In this document: positions 1-6,658 of the stretch, piece after piece
How the letters are laid out: every line of letters starts with the position of its first letter
Numbering within the stretch: position 1 is the stretch's first letter
NCBI GenBank assembly: GCA_017407375.1
Contig: JAFQWT010000145.1
Span: 1 to 16,113 of the forward strand
Source of the DNA: Clostridia bacterium
Lineage (GTDB): Bacteria; Bacillota; Clostridia; Oscillospirales; CAG-272
Direction: 5' to 3'
DNA: 16,113 bases
The notes under the pieces: model-generated
The model's database searches: none
What the model saw: the letters and a program-made list of their open reading frames with translations, nothing else
Told to the model about the DNA's origin: nothing
Translations under genes and position numbers: made by a program

Positions 1-2
1 CC

Positions 3-128
3 CTTGGCGGTGTCCTCTCCCGCGGGCTCCTCTGCTCGGCGGTGTTCCCCGTCCTCTTTGTCGTCCTCCTCCTTGCCGTAGGCAAAGAAAAACCGAAGGA
101 CGCACCCGAAAATACCGTTAAAATGTAA
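3..128 (+). CDS. C-terminal end of a membrane protein (partial, 5' end outside window)
   Basis: Frame 3 is open from the window edge to a TAA at 126-128 and encodes 41 residues. They consist of a hydrophobic stretch of about 20 residues (around GLLCSAVFPVLFVVLLLAVG) followed by a charged tail, GKEKPKDAPENTVKM. This looks like the last membrane helix and cytoplasmic tail of an integral membrane protein such as a transporter. The stop codon lies 9 nt before a perfect terminator hairpin (138-176), which supports this being a real gene end. The other two rightward frames give proline/arginine-rich sequence without protein character. The family cannot be named from so short a tail. Confidence 0.5.
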   Translation, partial: LGGVLSRGLLCSAVFPVLFVVLLLAVGKEKPKDAPENTVKM

Positions 129-137
129 AGAAAACCA

Positions 138-176
138 AGCAAAAAGACCGAGAACGGCGTTCTCGGTCTTTTTGCT
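138..176. terminator. Bidirectional intrinsic terminator between convergent genes
   Basis: An 18-bp stem with no mismatch (138-155 pairs with 159-176) is closed by a GGC triloop. The arms carry an A5 tract on the left and a T5 tract on the right, so the hairpin has a U-tract in either direction. It lies between the stop of the rightward membrane protein (128) and the stop of the leftward ABC exporter gene (178), and can end both transcripts. Confidence 0.95.
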
Positions 177-177
177 T

Positions 178-2142
178 TCAGTCGAGCTCCTTAAGCCCTG
201 TGGCCAACTCGTAATAGCGGCCGCCGAGTGCCAGGAGCTCCTCATGGCTCCCTGCCTCAATGATGCGGCCCGCCTCCAGGACGTAGATCACGTCGGCATT
301 GCGGACGGTCGAGAGGCGGTGGGCGATCACAAAGGTGGTGCGGTCCTTCATCAGGGCATCCATGCCGCGCTCGATGTGCCGCTCGGTACGGGTATCGACC
401 GAGCTTGTGGCCTCGTCCAGCACCAGGATCGGTGCGCGGGAGAGGGCGGCGCGGGCAATGTTGAGCAGCTGCCGCTGCCCCTGGGAAAGGTTGGCACCGT
501 CCCCCTCAAGGCAAGTGTCGTACCCCTCGGAGAGGCGGCGGATGAAGGAATGGGCCGAGGCGGTCCTTGCGGCGGCCTCCACCTCCTCGTCGGTGGCGTC
601 GGGGCGGCCGTAGCGGATGTTCTCGCGCACCGTGCCCGAAAAGAGGTGAGTGTCCTGAAGCACCATGGCGATGCTTTTCCGTAGGTCGGCGCGGCGGTAG
701 TCGCGTACGTCCACGCCGTCAATGAGGATCTCGCCCTCGCTCACGTCGTAAAAGCGGGAGAGGAGGTTGGTGACGGTGGTCTTACCGGCGCCCGTTGAGC
801 CGACAAAGGCGATCTTCTGCCCCGGCTCCGCGACCAGCGAAAGGTGGGAAAGCACCGTCTTTTCGGGGACGTAGCCAAAGCTCACGTCCCGCAGCTCCAC
901 GCGCCCAAGGAGCCGCCCCGTGGGGAGGGCCTCCGCGCGGTCGGGAAGCTCGGGCGCCTCGTCCAGCACGCTGAACACGCGCTCCGCTCCCGCAAGGGCC
1001 GAGAAGACCGAGGTCATCTGCATTGAGATCTCGTTGATCGGGCGGGCAAAGTTCTGGGCATAGTTGATAAAGGCGTAAAGGCCGCCGTAGGTCAGGGCCG
1101 CCACGCTCCCCGCGGCAATGCTCCCGCCTGCCGTCAGCGCGCATAAAATGCCGCCAAGGCCCGCCGTCAGCGCGTAGCTGACCTTGGATAGGTTGCCCAT
1201 CACAGGGCCCATGATCCCGCCAAAGAATTGGGCGTTCATCTGCTTTTCGCGCAGGTCGGCGTTCAGGGTATCAAACTCGGTGACGCACTCCCCCTCGTGG
1301 CTGAAGACCTTGACCACCTTCTGCCCCGAGACGGTCTCCTCGATGTAGCCGTTCACAGCGCCAAGCGCCTCCTGCTGACCGCGGTAATACTTGCCGCTCT
1401 TCTTGGCAATGGCCGTGCCGCCAAAGGTGAAAATGGGGACGAATACCACCGTCACCGCCGTCAGGATGAGGTTCGTTGAGAGCATAAAGGCAAGCGTGCC
1501 AATGAGGGTCGAAAGCCCCGACACCACGCTGATGATCGAGGAGTCGAGCATCACGCCGACGTTGTCAACGTCGTTCGTGAAGCGGCTCATCGTGTTTCCC
1601 GTCGGGTGGGAGTCGTGATAGGAGAGCGGCAGCGTCTGCACGTGGTCAAAGAGGTCGCTCCGCAGGCGGTGCAGGGCGTTTTGCGAGATGTGGAGCATCA
1701 GCCGCGTCTGAAGGAGGGTACAGGCGGCGGCCAGAAGGTAGACGGTGCCGAGAAGCAGGAGCCCCGCCCCCAGATAGGAGAGCGTGCTCGGGGAGTCGCC
1801 TCCCTCAAAGAGCGAGCGCGCCACAAAAAGGATCGCTCGGTTGGCAAGACTGCCGCTCTCGATCCGCGTTCCCGCCAGGCGGTCGAGAATGGGCGAGAGG
1901 AGGTAGGTGGCAGAGAGCGAGGACAGGGTGGAGGTAATAAGACAGAGGAAAACGGGGATAAAGAGGAAGCGGTAGGCCCTGACGTAGGAAAAAAGGCGCC
2001 CAAGCGTTTGCCGCGTGTTCTTTGGCCGACCGTGCGCCCCCGCGGGAGCGCGGCCGCGGGGACCGCCGCCCATCGGAGAGCGCCCCGGCCCCTTGGCGGT
2101 GCCGTGGTAGCGCCCGCGCAGCTCCTCAAGCGTTCGTGCCAT
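178..2142 (-). CDS. ABC exporter half-transporter, TM288/TmrB-like subunit with the intact ATP-site residues
   Basis: This is a 654-residue half-exporter: a membrane domain (about residues 55-380) fused to an ATPase domain (about 410-650). Visible motifs are Walker A GSTGAGK (448-454), signature LSQGQ (552-556), Walker B ILVLDE with D576 and catalytic E577, and switch histidine H608. The signature is not the usual LSGGQ, as in the TM288-type partner of heterodimeric exporters. The first 45 residues are rich in Gly, Pro and Arg and precede the first helix. I chose the ATG at 2142 because GAGGAGG lies 9 nt upstream; the frame is open to 2394, but that part overlaps the upstream gene and has no protein character. 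The gene overlaps its upstream partner by 17 nt, so translation is probably coupled. The substrate is unknown; the marR neighbour suggests drugs or toxic lipophilic compounds. Confidence 0.95.
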   Translation of the reverse strand: MARTLEELRGRYHGTAKGPGRSPMGGGPRGRAPAGAHGRPKNTRQTLGRLFSYVRAYRFLFIPVFLCLITSTLSSLSATYLLSPILDRLAGTRIESGSLANRAILFVARSLFEGGDSPSTLSYLGAGLLLLGTVYLLAAACTLLQTRLMLHISQNALHRLRSDLFDHVQTLPLSYHDSHPTGNTMSRFTNDVDNVGVMLDSSIISVVSGLSTLIGTLAFMLSTNLILTAVTVVFVPIFTFGGTAIAKKSGKYYRGQQEALGAVNGYIEETVSGQKVVKVFSHEGECVTEFDTLNADLREKQMNAQFFGGIMGPVMGNLSKVSYALTAGLGGILCALTAGGSIAAGSVAALTYGGLYAFINYAQNFARPINEISMQMTSVFSALAGAERVFSVLDEAPELPDRAEALPTGRLLGRVELRDVSFGYVPEKTVLSHLSLVAEPGQKIAFVGSTGAGKTTVTNLLSRFYDVSEGEILIDGVDVRDYRRADLRKSIAMVLQDTHLFSGTVRENIRYGRPDATDEEVEAAARTASAHSFIRRLSEGYDTCLEGDGANLSQGQRQLLNIARAALSRAPILVLDEATSSVDTRTERHIERGMDALMKDRTTFVIAHRLSTVRNADVIYVLEAGRIIEAGSHEELLALGGRYYELATGLKELD

Positions 2143-3907
2143 GCTCGGTCGCCTCCTCTCTCTCGCATTGCGATTCGTAGATCTCGCGGTATTCGGTGCA
2201 GGTCGCCAAAAGCTCCTCGTGCGTGCCGATACCCACGATCGCCCCTTCACCGAGGACAACGATGCGGTCGGCCTCGCGCACCGAGCCGATCCTTTGGGCA
2301 ATGATGATCTTGGTGGAGTCCGCCAGCTCCTCACGGAAGGCGCGGCGGATGCGCGCCTCGGTGGCCGTGTCCACGGCGCTGGTGGAGTCGTCAAGGATCA
2401 GGATCTTCGGCTTTTTCAGGAGGGCGCGCGCAATGCAAAGGCGCTGCTTTTGCCCGCCCGAAACGTTCTGTCCCCCTTGCACGATGGCGGTCTCGTACCC
2501 CTCGGGGAAGGCCGAGACAAAGCCGTCCGCCTCGGCGGCCGCGGCGGCGGCCCGCAGGGTGGCCTCGTCGGCCTCACCGTCTCCCCAGCGCAGGTTGTCG
2601 GCCACGCTGCCCGAAAAGAGCAGGTTCTTTTGCAGGACCATGCCAACGCCGTTTCGCAAATGCTCAAGGCGGTAGTCGCGCACGTCGATGCCGTCGACCA
2701 GCACGCACCCCTCGTCGGCATCGTAAAGGCGGGGAATGAGCGAAACGAGCGTGGTCTTGCCGCAGCCCGTCCCGCCGATGATGCCCACCGTTTCCCCGGG
2801 GGCGATGTGCAGGTCGATCGAGGAAAGGACGCGCTCGGGGCTTTGCTTGTAGTAGCGGAAGGACACGCCGCGCAGCTCGATCTCACCGCGCGTTACGCGG
2901 GCCTCCTTATGCCTTGCCTCCTCGTCACGGATGCCGGGCTCGGTGTCCAGCACCTCACGGATGCGGCGCGCCGAGGCCATGGCGCGCGAGCTGTTCATAA
3001 AGAGCATCGTCAGCATCATAAGAGACATCAGGATCTGGTTGATATAGGTGATAAAGGTCGTCAGCGTTTCGGCCGTGAGCCCCGTCCCCGCCAGGACCTG
3101 CCGCCCGCCGATCGAAACGACGGCAAGGATGGTCGAATACATGATGATCATCATCAGGGGCTGGGAAAGGAGCATCACGTTCATCGCCCGCAGGTGGTGG
3201 GCACGCAGGGCATCGTTGGCCCTCGCAAACTTCTCCCTCTCGTGCCCCTCGCGCACAAAGGACTTGACAACGCGCACGTTCGTCAGGTTCTCCTGTACCG
3301 TGGAATTGAGGTGGTCGATCCTTGCCTGCATCTTTGTAAAGCGGGGAAAGCCCACGCGGATGACAAGGAACTGCACCAGCACAAGGAGAGGCACGGAGAC
3401 AAGGAGAATGGCGGCAAGATCGGGGCGCAGGGCCACGGCCATGATAAGGGCGCCGATCAGCATGATGGGGGAGCGCATGCACATCCGCAGGAGCATATTC
3501 ACAAAGTGCTGCATCTGCGTAACGTCGTTCGTCAGGCGGGTCACAAGGGAGCCCGTGGAGAAGCGATCGATCTCGGTGAAGGAGAAGTCCTGCACGCGGC
3601 GGTAGATGTCCGAGCGCAGGTCGGCGGCAAAGTTGACCGAGGCCTTGGCACCGAAGTAGGCGCCGCCCACGCCCCCAAGGAGCATCAGGGCCGCCGTCCC
3701 CACCATCAGGAGCGCCGTCCCAACGATCGAGAGGACGTCGGCGCTCGTTGTGGAGCCGGGGGCCTCGCCGAGGCGCTTGACGGTGGCGTAGATGTTCTGT
3801 AAAAGAAGGGGCATCACGACCTCCCCGACCGACTCAACGATCATCGAGAGCGGTCCGAGGATGAAGGCCAACCGATAGGGGGCGGCGTACCTCAGCCAGC
3901 GCTTCAT
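2126..3907 (-). CDS. ABC exporter half-transporter, TM287/TmrA-like subunit with a degenerate ATP site
   Basis: This 593-residue half-exporter has a six-helix membrane domain (about residues 15-310) and an ATPase domain (about 340-580). Motifs are Walker A GGTGCGK (378-384), a canonical signature VSGGQ (482-486) and Walker B ILILDD. The catalytic glutamate position is aspartate (D507), and the switch histidine is glutamine (Q538, in IIAQRIGSV). These two changes mark the degenerate-site subunit of heterodimeric exporters such as TM287/288, LmrCD and BmrCD. The partner is the gene directly downstream, whose non-canonical LSQGQ would complete the degenerate site, while this subunit's VSGGQ would complete the active one. 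The start ATG shares ATGA with the stop of the marR gene (3904-3907). The protein should sit in the cytoplasmic membrane. Substrate unknown. Confidence 0.95.
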   Translation of the reverse strand: MKRWLRYAAPYRLAFILGPLSMIVESVGEVVMPLLLQNIYATVKRLGEAPGSTTSADVLSIVGTALLMVGTAALMLLGGVGGAYFGAKASVNFAADLRSDIYRRVQDFSFTEIDRFSTGSLVTRLTNDVTQMQHFVNMLLRMCMRSPIMLIGALIMAVALRPDLAAILLVSVPLLVLVQFLVIRVGFPRFTKMQARIDHLNSTVQENLTNVRVVKSFVREGHEREKFARANDALRAHHLRAMNVMLLSQPLMMIIMYSTILAVVSIGGRQVLAGTGLTAETLTTFITYINQILMSLMMLTMLFMNSSRAMASARRIREVLDTEPGIRDEEARHKEARVTRGEIELRGVSFRYYKQSPERVLSSIDLHIAPGETVGIIGGTGCGKTTLVSLIPRLYDADEGCVLVDGIDVRDYRLEHLRNGVGMVLQKNLLFSGSVADNLRWGDGEADEATLRAAAAAAEADGFVSAFPEGYETAIVQGGQNVSGGQKQRLCIARALLKKPKILILDDSTSAVDTATEARIRRAFREELADSTKIIIAQRIGSVREADRIVVLGEGAIVGIGTHEELLATCTEYREIYESQCEREEATEHGTNA

Positions 3908-4380
3908 GACTCCGCCTCCCCCGTAAGGGCCGCCCGCATGCGGGAAAGCAGGGAGGAAAAGAGCGACAGCTCCTCCTCAGAGAAGTCCGAGAACATCAAA
4001 AGGTCCACCTCGGTAAAGGCCGAGCGGCCGCGCCGCAGGACCTCCTTGCCGAGGGGGGTGATCTCAATGGTCTTGCAGCGGGCGTCCCCCTCGTCCGCCG
4101 TGCGGCGCAGGTATCCCCCCTGCTCCAGCTTGCGGAGCGTAACGGCCACCGCCGCGGGGCTGATGTCCAGCTCCTCGGCCAGGCGCTTTTGGGAAAGGCG
4201 CCCCTCGGCCCTTTGCAGGTGCATCAAAAGGCGGTGCTGGGAGCGGTGGATGCCAAGATCCGCCAGGGCGCGCTCAATGGCCGCGCGGTGCAGGCGGTCG
4301 GTGTGCAGAAAGCTGTGGATCGTCCGTCTCACGGCCTCAGCCCTCTCCTCCGTCGCTTGGCGGGAAAGCAAAGTTTCCAT
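3904..4380 (-). CDS. MarR-family transcriptional regulator, probable repressor of the exporter operon
   Basis: This 158-residue protein has the MarR layout: helical N terminus, winged helix-turn-helix in the middle (about residues 45-115), and a helical C terminus for dimerisation. The recognisable stretch is AEGRLSQKRLAEELDISPAA, followed by VTLRKLEQGGYLRRTADEGDARC, which matches the recognition helix and the wing with its typical D-x-R. The start at 4380 has AAGGAGGA 5 nt upstream. The gene is first in an operon with the two exporter halves and overlaps the next start by 4 nt. A consensus promoter and a paired palindromic operator lie directly upstream, so it probably represses its own operon until a ligand binds. 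Ligand unknown. Confidence 0.93.
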   Translation of the reverse strand: METLLSRQATEERAEAVRRTIHSFLHTDRLHRAAIERALADLGIHRSQHRLLMHLQRAEGRLSQKRLAEELDISPAAVAVTLRKLEQGGYLRRTADEGDARCKTIEITPLGKEVLRRGRSAFTEVDLLMFSDFSEEELSLFSSLLSRMRAALTGEAES

Positions 4381-4392
4381 AGGTCCTCCTTG

Positions 4393-4427
4393 ATAGTTAA
4401 CGCATTAAAGATTAAGACGTTAACTAT
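4393..4427. promoter_or_regulatory. Probable MarR operator: 10-bp inverted repeat overlapping the -10 box
   Basis: ATAGTTAACG (4393-4402) and CGTTAACTAT (4418-4427) form a perfect inverted repeat with a 15-nt spacer. Each arm contains the palindrome GTTAAC, with centres 23 bp apart, about two helical turns. The right arm overlaps the -10 box of the marR promoter, and the left arm lies between the start of transcription and the ribosome binding site. This placement fits repression by steric block. Binding by the adjacent MarR protein is inferred from position. Confidence 0.75.
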
Positions 4428-4454
4428 TATACCGTCCTCCCCGCGCCCCGTCAA
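4426..4454 (-). promoter_or_regulatory. Promoter of the marR-exporter operon
   Basis: On the minus strand, TTGACG (complement of 4449-4454) and TATAAT (complement of 4426-4431) are separated by exactly 17 nt, an almost perfect sigma-A promoter. Transcription would begin near 4419, giving a leader of about 40 nt before the marR start. The -10 box overlaps one arm of the inverted repeat at 4393-4427. Confidence 0.9.
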
Positions 4455-4486
4455 CCGCCCTGCCGCGAATTTTCAAAAAGTTAACA

Positions 4487-4513
4487 AAAAAGAGCCGCTG
4501 TGCGGCTCTTTTT
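4487..4513. terminator. Intrinsic terminator downstream of the small membrane protein gene
   Basis: A 12-bp stem (4487-4498 with 4502-4513) has a TGT loop, a GC core GAGCCGC and A/T tracts on both arms. The outer end of the stem touches the stop codon of the leftward small gene (4513-4515). It insulates that gene from the marR promoter just downstream on the same strand. The A and T tracts would also allow function in the opposite direction. Confidence 0.9.
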
Positions 4514-4779
4514 CAGGTTTTCTCGTCGTGCTTTTCGGCGTAGTCGAGGATCCCCGCCCCGAGGAGAAGCAAAAGGAGCGAGACACCAAAGCTGTCCACC
4601 CAAAAGGCGGCGTGCGTACTGAGCCAGAGGGCATCGTACCCGAAAAGGGTACCCCCCGCCGCCAGGGTGACAAGAAAGGCGAGCGCCGCGTACAGCGGGG
4701 CAAGACCCAAGAGCAAAAGGCGCAGGGCGCGCGGCGAAAAGGCGGCGTAATACGCGGATAAAAAGGCGATCGGTCTCAT
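4513..4779 (-). CDS. Small membrane protein of unknown function (88 aa)
   Basis: The protein begins MRPIAFLSAYYAAFSPRALR and has two clear hydrophobic segments, about residues 20-44 and 61-80. They are joined by an aromatic/polar loop (GYDALWLSTHAAFWVDSFG), and the tail ends YAEKHDEKT. Two helices with a short charged C terminus are likely. I chose the ATG at 4779 because AAGGGAGAG lies just upstream; the frame is open to 4911, but that would start before the promoter's transcription start. It is a single-gene unit with its own promoter (4835-4863) and terminator (4487-4513). I do not recognise a family. Confidence 0.75.
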   Translation of the reverse strand: MRPIAFLSAYYAAFSPRALRLLLLGLAPLYAALAFLVTLAAGGTLFGYDALWLSTHAAFWVDSFGVSLLLLLLGAGILDYAEKHDEKT

Positions 4780-5090
4780 GACGGCTCTCCCTTGTATGTA
4801 TTTTGCAGATATATTCCGAGTGGTGCTTGGCTTGATTATAACGCTTTCTCCCCCTTGCTTCAATGGAATATCTTTTCCTCCGTTTCCTGAAAAAACAAAA
4901 AATACGGTCAATTTTAGAATAAATTACCGCAAATAGCACCATTTTTCTGTATATTTTATCCCCGTGTGCGGCGCGCTGTCCAAGAAAAGGAAGAATTTTC
5001 CATTGCTTGCCACAAGGGGAGGGGGAGCAAACGGGCGCGCCCGCCCGCAAGAGTATATCATAGACACAGAGAAAGAGAAGGAGCGCCGCC
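4780..5090. other. Divergent intergenic region between the small membrane protein gene and the 95-aa gene
   Basis: The left half is AT-rich and holds the leftward promoter described separately (4835-4863). The block at about 4895-4960 is the most AT-rich of the region; a rightward promoter for the 5091 gene could lie there (TATATT at 4950-4955), but no -35 box at good spacing is visible. The right half (about 4965-5090) is GC-rich again and would be an untranslated leader ending in the ribosome binding site AAGGAG. I see no convincing gene or RNA in it. Confidence 0.5.
4835..4863 (-). promoter_or_regulatory. Promoter of the small membrane protein gene
   Basis: On the minus strand TTGAAG (complement of 4858-4863) and TATAAT (complement of 4835-4840) are spaced by 17 nt, a good sigma-A promoter. 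Transcription would start near 4828, about 49 nt before the ATG at 4779. A 7-bp inverted repeat (ATATTCC at 4811-4817, GGAATAT at 4865-4871) brackets it, which may be chance. Confidence 0.8.
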
Positions 5091-5378
5091 ATGCCACATC
5101 CGACTGCCACCCCCGCCGCCACCGTTTGCCGTACCGCCACCGTCCGCCCGAGGGAGGGGCTGTGCCTTACCTACCGCCTCCTTGTGACCGACCGCGCCCT
5201 TGTGGAGGTCACCGCTGCCGACGGGCGCGGCATCCGCCGTGAGAGTGTCGGCGGCTTTCCCACCGCCGCGGCGGCCGAGCGCTTTTTTGACCTTGTCGCT
5301 GCGGCGGCGGTCACCCCCTACACGCTTTTGGAGATCTACGACGGCTTTCTGGCAGAGGAGCTCGCCCCCCGCCCCTGA
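5091..5378 (+). CDS. Hypothetical protein, 95 aa
   Basis: A ribosome binding site AAGGAG sits 7 nt before the ATG, and a strong terminator follows the stop by about 17 nt, so this is a convincing single-gene unit. The N terminus is Pro/Thr/Ala-rich. The core, YRLLVTDRALVEVTAADG, then FPTAAAAERFFDLVAAAAVTP and LLEIYDGFLAEEL, suggests a short beta-sheet followed by two helices, with no membrane segment. The layout resembles small clostridial proteins of the DUF6514 type, in which a strand-rich start is followed by a helix and a conserved V-x-P-x-x-L motif, but I could not compare sequences and hold this loosely. It is probably cytoplasmic. Function unknown. Confidence 0.75.
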   Translation: MPHPTATPAATVCRTATVRPREGLCLTYRLLVTDRALVEVTAADGRGIRRESVGGFPTAAAAERFFDLVAAAAVTPYTLLEIYDGFLAEELAPRP

Positions 5379-5394
5379 TGCCGCCGTGAGGAAG

Positions 5395-5433
5395 AAAAAA
5401 GAGCGCCCGGCCGAGAGGCCGCGCTCTTTTTTT
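5395..5433. terminator. Intrinsic terminator after the 95-aa hypothetical gene
   Basis: The arms AAAAAAGAGCGC (5395-5406) and GCGCTCTTTTTT (5421-5432) pair fully. Inside them an additional GGCC/GGCC stem (5409-5412 with 5417-5420) closes on a GAGA tetraloop, leaving a two-base bulge. A T7 tract follows. The hairpin ends the gene at 5091-5378 and separates it from the Gld-type operon promoter. Confidence 0.93.
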
Positions 5434-5656
5434 GCCGAAGGATCCTTCCTCCCGAGACAAAACCTATAAAAACCCCCAGGTATTCACATATTGTTCACAT
5501 TATTATGCTATACTAACAAGGTCAGCGTTTATATTTTATATTTGTAATAATAATTATCGCGCGCTACGGCGCGCCTTCGCACCCGCCGCCAAGGCGCGCG
5601 GGGGCGTGCTTTGATAAAGTGTGGTACGGAAAGGAGACGGCCCAGCCGTAGGAGCT
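5434..5656. other. Regulatory region and long leader ahead of the Gld-type operon
   Basis: This stretch holds an extended -10 promoter near 5506-5514, an AT-rich block (about 5528-5558) and a GC-rich block with a 9-bp hairpin (5569-5577 with 5591-5599, 13-nt loop). A small hairpin lies near the start codon. From the predicted transcription start (about 5521) to the ATG at 5657 the leader is about 135 nt, long for this genome's style. No T-tract follows the 9-bp hairpin, so it does not look like an intrinsic attenuator. I see no match to a riboswitch class. Confidence 0.5.
5483..5514 (+). promoter_or_regulatory. Probable extended -10 promoter with upstream direct repeat, Gld-type operon
   Basis: TGC-TATACT (5506-5514) matches the TGn extended -10 element plus a good -10 box. 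No -35 hexamer is found at 17 nt. Instead there are two copies of TTCACAT (5483-5489 and 5494-5500), 11 bp apart, one helical turn. These could bind an activator on one face of the DNA, or could be chance in AT-rich sequence. Confidence 0.6.
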
Positions 5657-5659
5657 ATG
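5631..5659 (+). promoter_or_regulatory. Unusual ribosome binding site with a hairpin between Shine-Dalgarno and ATG
   Basis: A strong AAGGAG (5631-5636) lies 20 nt before the ATG at 5657, too far for normal use. No start codon lies between them at useful spacing. ACGGC (5637-5641) and GCCGT (5645-5649) can form a 5-bp hairpin with a CCA loop; folding it would reduce the effective distance to 7 nt. A second GGAG (5651-5654) is only 2 nt from the ATG, which is too near. The hairpin-bridged site is inference from spacing. Confidence 0.45.
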
Positions 5660-6649
5660 AAGGACAAGGGAAAGAAGGAGCAGAGCGCACAGCAGCGCTC
5701 GGACAAGACCCCCGTGATCGTTATCGAGCATCTTGTGAAGCGCTACGGGCCGCTCACCGCCTTAGATGACGTGAGCATTGAGGTCGGCCGCGGGGAGATC
5801 GTGGGTCTTCTGGGGCCGAACGGCGCGGGCAAAAGCACCGCCATGAATATTCTCACGGGCTATCTTTCGGCCAGTGGCGGGCGCGTGCTGGTGGACGGGG
5901 TGGACGTTTTGCTTTCCCCCATTGAGGCCAAGCGCAAGATCGGCTACCTGCCCGAGCAGCCGCCCGTGTACCCCGATATGACGGTGGACGAGTATCTCGC
6001 CTTCGTCTATCAGCTGAAGGGCTGCACCCTGCCGAGGGAGCAGCACCTTGACGACGTTTGCAAGGCCGTGCGCATCACGGAGGTGCGCTCTCGCCTGATC
6101 CGCAACCTCTCCAAGGGCTACCGTCAGCGCGTGGGCATGGCCCAGGCCCTGATCGGTGACCCGCCCCTCCTGATCTTTGACGAGCCGACGGTCGGCCTTG
6201 ACCCGAAGCAGATCATTGAGGTCCGCAACCTCCTCCGCACCCTCGGCCGCCGCCATACCGTCATTCTTTCCACGCACATCCTCTCGGAGGTGCAGGCGGT
6301 GTGCGAGCGCATCGTGGTCATTGACCGCGGCCGCGTGGTAGCCAACGAGCGCACCGAGGACCTTGGCCGCGCGGTGTCCGAGCACGCGGCATACCGCTAC
6401 CGCATCCTCGGCCCCGAGAGGGAGGTCGTTTCCGAGCTGCGCGCCCGCCACGGAGTGGCCCGTGCCGAGCTTCTGCCCGAGCGGGAGGGGGATGCCGTCA
6501 CCGTGCTTGTCGAGTGTGAGCGCGGGGTGGACGTGCGCCGCGCCGTTTTCAGTCTTTGCGCCTCCAAGGGCTGGCCGATCCTCGGGCTTTCTCCCGTGGG
6601 GGCCGACCTTGAGGACATCTTCCTGCGCCTTGTGTCGCAGGAGAAGTAA
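5657..6649 (+). CDS. Gld-type ABC transporter ATP-binding protein (GldA-like)
   Basis: The ATPase has 330 residues from the ATG at 5657. Motifs are Walker A GPNGAGKS (53-60), Q-loop in YLPEQPPVYPDM, signature LSKGYRQR (from about 151), Walker B LLIFDEP (D175, E176) and switch histidine in ILSTHILSEV. The last 90 residues form the C-terminal extension usual in GldA/NatA-type ATPases, ending near DLEDIFLRL. It should power the ABC-2 permease encoded 9 nt downstream. The frame is also open from a GTG at 5621, which would add 12 residues, but that start has no Shine-Dalgarno sequence. The first 19 residues are Lys/Gln-rich and precede the usual family start (IVIEHLVKRYG), so the exact start is uncertain. 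Confidence 0.92.
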   Translation: MKDKGKKEQSAQQRSDKTPVIVIEHLVKRYGPLTALDDVSIEVGRGEIVGLLGPNGAGKSTAMNILTGYLSASGGRVLVDGVDVLLSPIEAKRKIGYLPEQPPVYPDMTVDEYLAFVYQLKGCTLPREQHLDDVCKAVRITEVRSRLIRNLSKGYRQRVGMAQALIGDPPLLIFDEPTVGLDPKQIIEVRNLLRTLGRRHTVILSTHILSEVQAVCERIVVIDRGRVVANERTEDLGRAVSEHAAYRYRILGPEREVVSELRARHGVARAELLPEREGDAVTVLVECERGVDVRRAVFSLCASKGWPILGLSPVGADLEDIFLRLVSQEK

Positions 6650-6658
6650 GGAGATCCT

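Noticed and set aside
2143..2394. Extended N terminus of the second exporter gene, starting at 2394.
   Set aside because: This part overlaps the ATPase domain of the upstream gene, has proline/arginine/serine-rich shadow composition, and a strong ribosome binding site supports the start at 2142.
2141..3802. A 553-codon rightward frame opposite the exporter subunit gene.
   Set aside because: The composition is rich in H, G, D and R with no recognisable motif, and the opposite strand encodes a complete ABC exporter with all motifs.
4811..4871. Inverted repeat ATATTCC/GGAATAT flanking the small membrane protein promoter as an operator.
   Set aside because: Only 7 bp, AT-rich, and the arms are almost 50 bp apart; chance occurrence is likely.
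5569..5599. The 9-bp GC hairpin in the leader as an intrinsic terminator or attenuator.
   Set aside because: The 13-nt loop and lack of a following T-tract do not fit intrinsic termination; no alternative pairing was evident by eye.
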